Positions 60,306 through 64,000 of a stretch of 64,000 bases of DNA are shown piece by piece. The translations under genes were made by a program, and so were the position numbers. This stretch comes from Mariniphaga sp041687215 (lineage in GTDB: Bacteria; Bacteroidota; Bacteroidia; Bacteroidales; Prolixibacteraceae). The stretch covers positions 1 to 64,000 of the forward strand of contig NZ_JAWLCI010000024.1 in NCBI RefSeq assembly GCF_041687215.1, read 5' to 3'. The notes under the pieces are model-generated. The model saw only the letters and a list, made by a program, of their open reading frames with translations, was not told the origin of the DNA and did not search any database. Numbering within the stretch: position 1 is the first letter of the stretch; each line of letters starts with the position of its first letter.

Positions 60306-62015
60306 ATGAATCATCAGGAATTAAGCGAACAGGAAATTATTCGGAGAGAATCGTTGAAAAAGTTGCGAGAACTGGGCATCGACCCTTATCCGGCTGCCGA
60401 GTATAAAATAAACACCACTTCCCGCGAAATAAAGGAGAAGTTTAACGAAGAAGAAAACAACTTTCAGGAGGTTTGTCTGGCCGGACGTATTATGAACCGC
60501 CGGATTATGGGCAAGGCTTCTTTTGCAGAAATACAGGATCACGAGGGGCGGATTCAGATTTATGTAAATCGCGATGAGATTTGTCCGGGTGAGGATAAAA
60601 CCCTCTACAACGAAGTGTTTAAAAAACTACTCGACCGGGGCGACATCATCGGGGTGGAAGGTTTTGTGTTTAAAACCCAAATGGGCGAAATCACGGTGCA
60701 TGTGAAAAATTTCACCGTCCTGAATAAATCACTTCGTCCGCTGCCAGCCGTAAAGGAAAAAGACGGCAAAACCTATGATGCCTTTACCGACCCGGAACAA
60801 CGTTACCGCCAGCGTTATGTTGATTTGATTGTAAATCCACAGGTGAAGGACGTTTTTATTAAACGCACCAAAATTGTGGATACCATCCGACAAATGTTTA
60901 ACGAATACGGTTATCTTGAGGTGGAAACGCCCATTTTGCAGCCTATTCCCGGAGGTGCTGCAGCGCGACCATTTGTTACACACCACAATTCCCTGAACAT
61001 TCCACTTTATCTGCGTATTGCCAACGAACTTTACCTTAAACGCCTGATTGTGGGAGGATTTGAAGGTGTTTACGAATTTGCAAAAGACTTCCGGAATGAA
61101 GGCATGGACCGCACGCACAACCCGGAGTTCACTGCCATGGAAATTTATGTGGCTTACAAAGATTACAAATGGATGATGAACTTCACCGAACAGATTGTGG
61201 AACGTGTTGCACTGGCGCTGCACGAAACTACCAAAGTTCAGGTGGGAGAGAACCTCATCGATTTTAAAACACCTTACCCGCGGGTTACCATGGCAGATGC
61301 CATTAAAGAACACACCGGGTACGATATTCTGGGGAAAAACGAAGAACAGTTACGCGATATTTGTGACAAGTTGGGTATTCAAACCGAAACGAGCATGGGC
61401 AAAGGAAAACTGATTGACGAGATTTTCGGCGAAAAGTGTGAGCACCACTACATTCAGCCCACATTCATTACCGATTATCCGGTTGAGATGTCGCCGCTTA
61501 CCAAGCGCCACCGCGAAAACCCGGAACTGACTGAGCGTTTCGAGTTGATGGTGAACGGAAAAGAAATTGCCAACGCCTATTCAGAATTAAACGACCCGAT
61601 CGACCAGCGCGAACGTTTTGAGGACCAGGTGAAACTGCTGGAAAAAGGCGACGACGAAGCCATGTTTATCGATCAGGATTTTTTGCGGGCGCTGGAATAC
61701 GGCATGCCACCCACCTCGGGAATGGGCATGGGAATCGACCGTCTGACCATGTTTATGACCAACAGCCCTTCCATTCAGGATGTACTTTTCTTTCCACAAA
61801 TGAAACCCGAAAAGAAAAAAGTGGAACTCACCGAAGACGAAAAAGCGGTGATGGAACTGTTAAAAACAGCCTCCCCAATCGATTTAAATCAGTTGAAAGA
61901 TCAGTCAGGGTTAAGCAACAAAAAATGGGACAAAGCCATAAAAGGACTCACCAAAAATAATCTGGCTAAAGTGGAGAAAACGGAGGAGGGGCTGGTTGTG
62001 GAGTTGGTTAGCTAA
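60306..62015 (+). CDS. lysS: lysyl-tRNA synthetase, class II
   Basis: 569 residues. An OB-fold anticodon-binding domain (about 55-160, VCLAGRIMNRRIMGKASFAEIQD) precedes the class II core: motif 1 near VNPQVKDVFIKR, motif 2 FRNEGMDRTHNPEFTAME, motif 3 GMGMGIDRLTMF. The core ends near residue 500, where an extra domain of about 65-70 residues follows (ELTEDEKAVMELLKTA ... KVEKTEEGLVVELVS), a winged-helix-like extension absent from E. coli LysRS. ATG 60306 is preceded by the ribosome site GAAGGGAG and lies after the promoter. Confidence 0.97.
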   Translation: MNHQELSEQEIIRRESLKKLRELGIDPYPAAEYKINTTSREIKEKFNEEENNFQEVCLAGRIMNRRIMGKASFAEIQDHEGRIQIYVNRDEICPGEDKTLYNEVFKKLLDRGDIIGVEGFVFKTQMGEITVHVKNFTVLNKSLRPLPAVKEKDGKTYDAFTDPEQRYRQRYVDLIVNPQVKDVFIKRTKIVDTIRQMFNEYGYLEVETPILQPIPGGAAARPFVTHHNSLNIPLYLRIANELYLKRLIVGGFEGVYEFAKDFRNEGMDRTHNPEFTAMEIYVAYKDYKWMMNFTEQIVERVALALHETTKVQVGENLIDFKTPYPRVTMADAIKEHTGYDILGKNEEQLRDICDKLGIQTETSMGKGKLIDEIFGEKCEHHYIQPTFITDYPVEMSPLTKRHRENPELTERFELMVNGKEIANAYSELNDPIDQRERFEDQVKLLEKGDDEAMFIDQDFLRALEYGMPPTSGMGMGIDRLTMFMTNSPSIQDVLFFPQMKPEKKKVELTEDEKAVMELLKTASPIDLNQLKDQSGLSNKKWDKAIKGLTKNNLAKVEKTEEGLVVELVS

Positions 62016-62046
62016 TGCAGAATACAATTTTTGTACCTGTTTGGTT

Positions 62047-62931
62047 TTATCCTATTTTTACTGAAGTCATGGTTAATGAACCCGCAACAGCCTTATCGTT
62101 AAAAAGTTGAGTTTCTTCTTGGTTTCCGCTTAATGCCAGCGAATAGAGCAATGGCAAATAATGTTCGGGAGTGGGAATGGCAAGCTGAAATGCCTTTCCC
62201 TGCGAAGAATAGTCGATTAAAGGTTTGTGGTTTCTGTCCATAATAAATTCCTTCATTTTGGCACTGGCTTCTATTGCCCAGTCAAAGCCATATTCTTCGG
62301 CATTTAATTTATCCCAGGCCACCCGGCGCAGGTTGTGCACCATATTGCCGCTGCCAATAATCAATACACCTTTTTCCCGCAGGTTGGCCAGCTCTTTTGC
62401 CAGTTCATAGTGCCATACGGGGGGTTTGGAGTAATCGAGGCTCATTTGAATAACAGGAACGTCAGCATCCGGATACATGTGTTTGACGACCGACCAGGCT
62501 CCGTGGTCAAGTCCCCAGTTCAGGTCAAGTTCAACTTCAGTCTTTTTTACCAGGTTTTTAGTTTCACGGGCCAGCTCAGGATTACCAGGTGCCGGATATT
62601 GTACTTCGAATAATTCTTTTGGAAAACCGCCAAAATCGTGTATAGTGGGTGGCTGCTCCATTGCTGTAACAAAAGTTCCCCGGGTTTCCCAATGTGCAGA
62701 AATACAAAGCACAGCTTTTGGTTTTTCAAACGACCGGGCAGTTTTTCGAAACCCCTGTACAAATTCGTTCTCTTCAATGGCGTTCATCGGACTTCCGTGC
62801 CCCAGAAAAAGAACCGGCATTTTTCCGGTACTTTCAAGGGAGTCAGTCATTTTTTTTAAACCTTCCAGTTTCATAGTAACTCCTGTTAATGGCAAAAAAG
62901 AAATTGCCTGAATAAAATCCTTTCGTTTCAT
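62047..62931 (-). CDS. 4,5-DOPA-dioxygenase-type extradiol dioxygenase
   Basis: 294-residue LigB/DODA-family enzyme. Metal-binding His are visible in LFLGHGSPMNAIEE, ISAHWETRGTF and GLDHGAWSV, and ATPEHYLP-like PTPEHYLPLL ends the active site. The family (YgiD) opens catechol rings, though substrates are often unknown. The N-terminus has a charged start and a weak hydrophobic stretch (about 8-20) that could be a signal or none. It stands alone, convergent with lysS. Confidence 0.88.
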   Translation of the reverse strand: MKRKDFIQAISFLPLTGVTMKLEGLKKMTDSLESTGKMPVLFLGHGSPMNAIEENEFVQGFRKTARSFEKPKAVLCISAHWETRGTFVTAMEQPPTIHDFGGFPKELFEVQYPAPGNPELARETKNLVKKTEVELDLNWGLDHGAWSVVKHMYPDADVPVIQMSLDYSKPPVWHYELAKELANLREKGVLIIGSGNMVHNLRRVAWDKLNAEEYGFDWAIEASAKMKEFIMDRNHKPLIDYSSQGKAFQLAIPTPEHYLPLLYSLALSGNQEETQLFNDKAVAGSLTMTSVKIG

Positions 62932-63089
62932 TGAAACTTATTTCATACAATACTAATAAAATTTTCGCTGCGAAAATGCATCCAGAATTTTGAAATCAGC
63001 ACTACTTTTTTTAAGTACGCGACAATGTCATGATAATTTTAATGTATCTTTCACTTTCACGAAAATTAAAAAACCAAAAATCACATATC

Positions 63090-63962
63090 ATGTCAAACAT
63101 CGGACATATTATTGAAGAACGGGCAGCTAATATTGGCAACTTTATGGTTGGTCGGTTGCTTCCATTCCGGGAAAAACGAACCGTTGGGCCCTTTATTTTT
63201 TTAGACCACATGGGACCTGCACAACTGAGCAGTTCAGAAAATCTGGACGTACCGCCGCACCCGCATATCGGGCTTTCTACACTTACTTATCTTTTTGAAG
63301 GCGCACTCATGCACCGCGACAGTTTAGGGTCTGTGCAGGAGATTAAACCGGGCGCCGTTAACTGGATGACAGCCGGAAAAGGTGTGGTTCACTCGGAACG
63401 AACTCCTGAAAACCTTCGGGATAAAGAGAAAACGTTTCATGGATTGCAAATCTGGATTGCTCTTCCTAAAGACAAAGAACTGTCAGAGCCATCTTTTACA
63501 CATGTTTCTGCGGAAGACATTCCTGAATGGGAACAAAACGGAGTGAAAATGAAACTGATTGCAGGCGAGGCTTTTGGGAAAAAATCACCGGTTCCGGTTT
63601 ACAGCCCGCTGTATCTGATTGAAATGAAAAACAAGGAACAGACAGAACTGAACATTGGCAGTCAGTTGTTTGGAGAAAGTGCACTTTATATTTTAGAAGG
63701 AAGCATAAAAATTGAAGAGAATATTTTTGAACCCAACCAATTGCTTGTTGCAAAAGAGAGTTCGTTGTGCAGTTTCGTTTTGAAAAAGAACTCAACCGTT
63801 TACCTGTTCGGTGGCGAGCCTTTCCCGGAAGAGCGGTTTATATACTGGAACTTTGTAAATTCAGACAAAGACCAGATTGAAAAAGCAAAAAAGGAGTGGG
63901 AAGAACAAAATTTCCCTCCAATTCCGGGGGAAACTGATTTTGTGCCGTTGCCGAAAAAATAG
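63090..63962 (+). CDS. pirin family protein
   Basis: 290-residue double-cupin protein. The metal site is in PPHPHIGLSTLTYLFEG (His-x-His) with later His and Glu in GKGVVHSERTP. DHMGPAQLSS and GLQIWIALPKDKE are pirin features. Bacterial pirins include quercetinases and redox-sensing proteins; which applies is not known. ATG 63090 chosen for the conserved start. It ends 38 bases before the window edge; no feature in the remainder. Confidence 0.92.
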   Translation: MSNIGHIIEERAANIGNFMVGRLLPFREKRTVGPFIFLDHMGPAQLSSSENLDVPPHPHIGLSTLTYLFEGALMHRDSLGSVQEIKPGAVNWMTAGKGVVHSERTPENLRDKEKTFHGLQIWIALPKDKELSEPSFTHVSAEDIPEWEQNGVKMKLIAGEAFGKKSPVPVYSPLYLIEMKNKEQTELNIGSQLFGESALYILEGSIKIEENIFEPNQLLVAKESSLCSFVLKKNSTVYLFGGEPFPEERFIYWNFVNSDKDQIEKAKKEWEEQNFPPIPGETDFVPLPKK

Positions 63963-64000
63963 GTTGAAATTTCAACCTATGATTTTTGCCATAACTGCCC

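Noticed and set aside
1..64000. tRNA, rRNA, CRISPR, insertion sequences or prophage
   Set aside because: Gaps between genes were read on both strands; no cloverleaf, repeat-spacer array, transposase or phage gene was found.

Overview
The window looks like chromosomal DNA of a marine or sediment Bacteroidota, probably near the Marinilabiliales/Prolixibacteraceae. That placement is inference from three things: type IX secretion (T9SS) sorting domains, several exact matches to the Bacteroidota -7 promoter element TAnnTTTG, and a Bacteroidota-type gene repertoire. No rRNA, tRNA, insertion sequence, prophage or CRISPR array was seen. The first gene is cut by the left edge.

Layout. 1-5332: a TolC / membrane-fusion / RND efflux operon ending in a small PII-like protein. 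5503-10642: both topoisomerase IV subunits, with a toxin-antitoxin cassette between them whose ParE-type toxin is broken by an in-frame stop. 10686-13736: shikimate kinase, an unassigned thiamine-diphosphate enzyme and a small outer-membrane protein. 13802-16546 (minus): sigma-54 activator, lptE, TPR protein and secG in one tight operon, divergent from kdsB and a tiny T9SS-tail protein. 17954-23466 (minus): deoC, a serine hydrolase and a large secreted PA14/FN3/clan GH-A glycosidase. 23607-28198: Tat-exported aldo/keto reductase, pgi, an OmpA-like lipoprotein and a beta-barrel protein. 28268-33226: gpsA divergent from glpK-glpD-glpF.

33260-33368 holds a compact candidate small RNA gene with its own promoter and terminator, followed by a PAS-receiver protein. 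34524-44989 (all minus) is a carbohydrate-processing region: GH2, eukaryotic-type hexokinase, GH29 fucosidase, a uroporphyrinogen-decarboxylase-like protein, a secreted beta-helix enzyme and an MFS sugar porter. An MNT/HEPN toxin-antitoxin pair is embedded in it. There is no SusC/SusD pair, so it is not a canonical polysaccharide utilization locus in this window. Two matching palindromic sites 32 bp apart precede the URO-D-like/GH29/hexokinase genes. 45294-51062 (minus): an exported 1-Cys peroxiredoxin, then the operon hpt-adk-obgE-PAP2-membrane MutS-like ATPase. 51167-58461 (plus): purE, a MazEF-like pair, two outer-membrane proteins, an acyltransferase, a HAD phosphatase and a GT-C glycosyltransferase. 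58458-63962: recJ divergent from lysS, a DODA-type dioxygenase and a pirin.

The least explained items are the candidate small RNA (33295-33368), the tandem operator upstream of the URO-D-like gene, the palindrome over the topoisomerase promoter, the free-standing T9SS tail protein, and the decayed gene end with terminator at 45035-45171. All functions are assigned by reading motifs; no database search was run.
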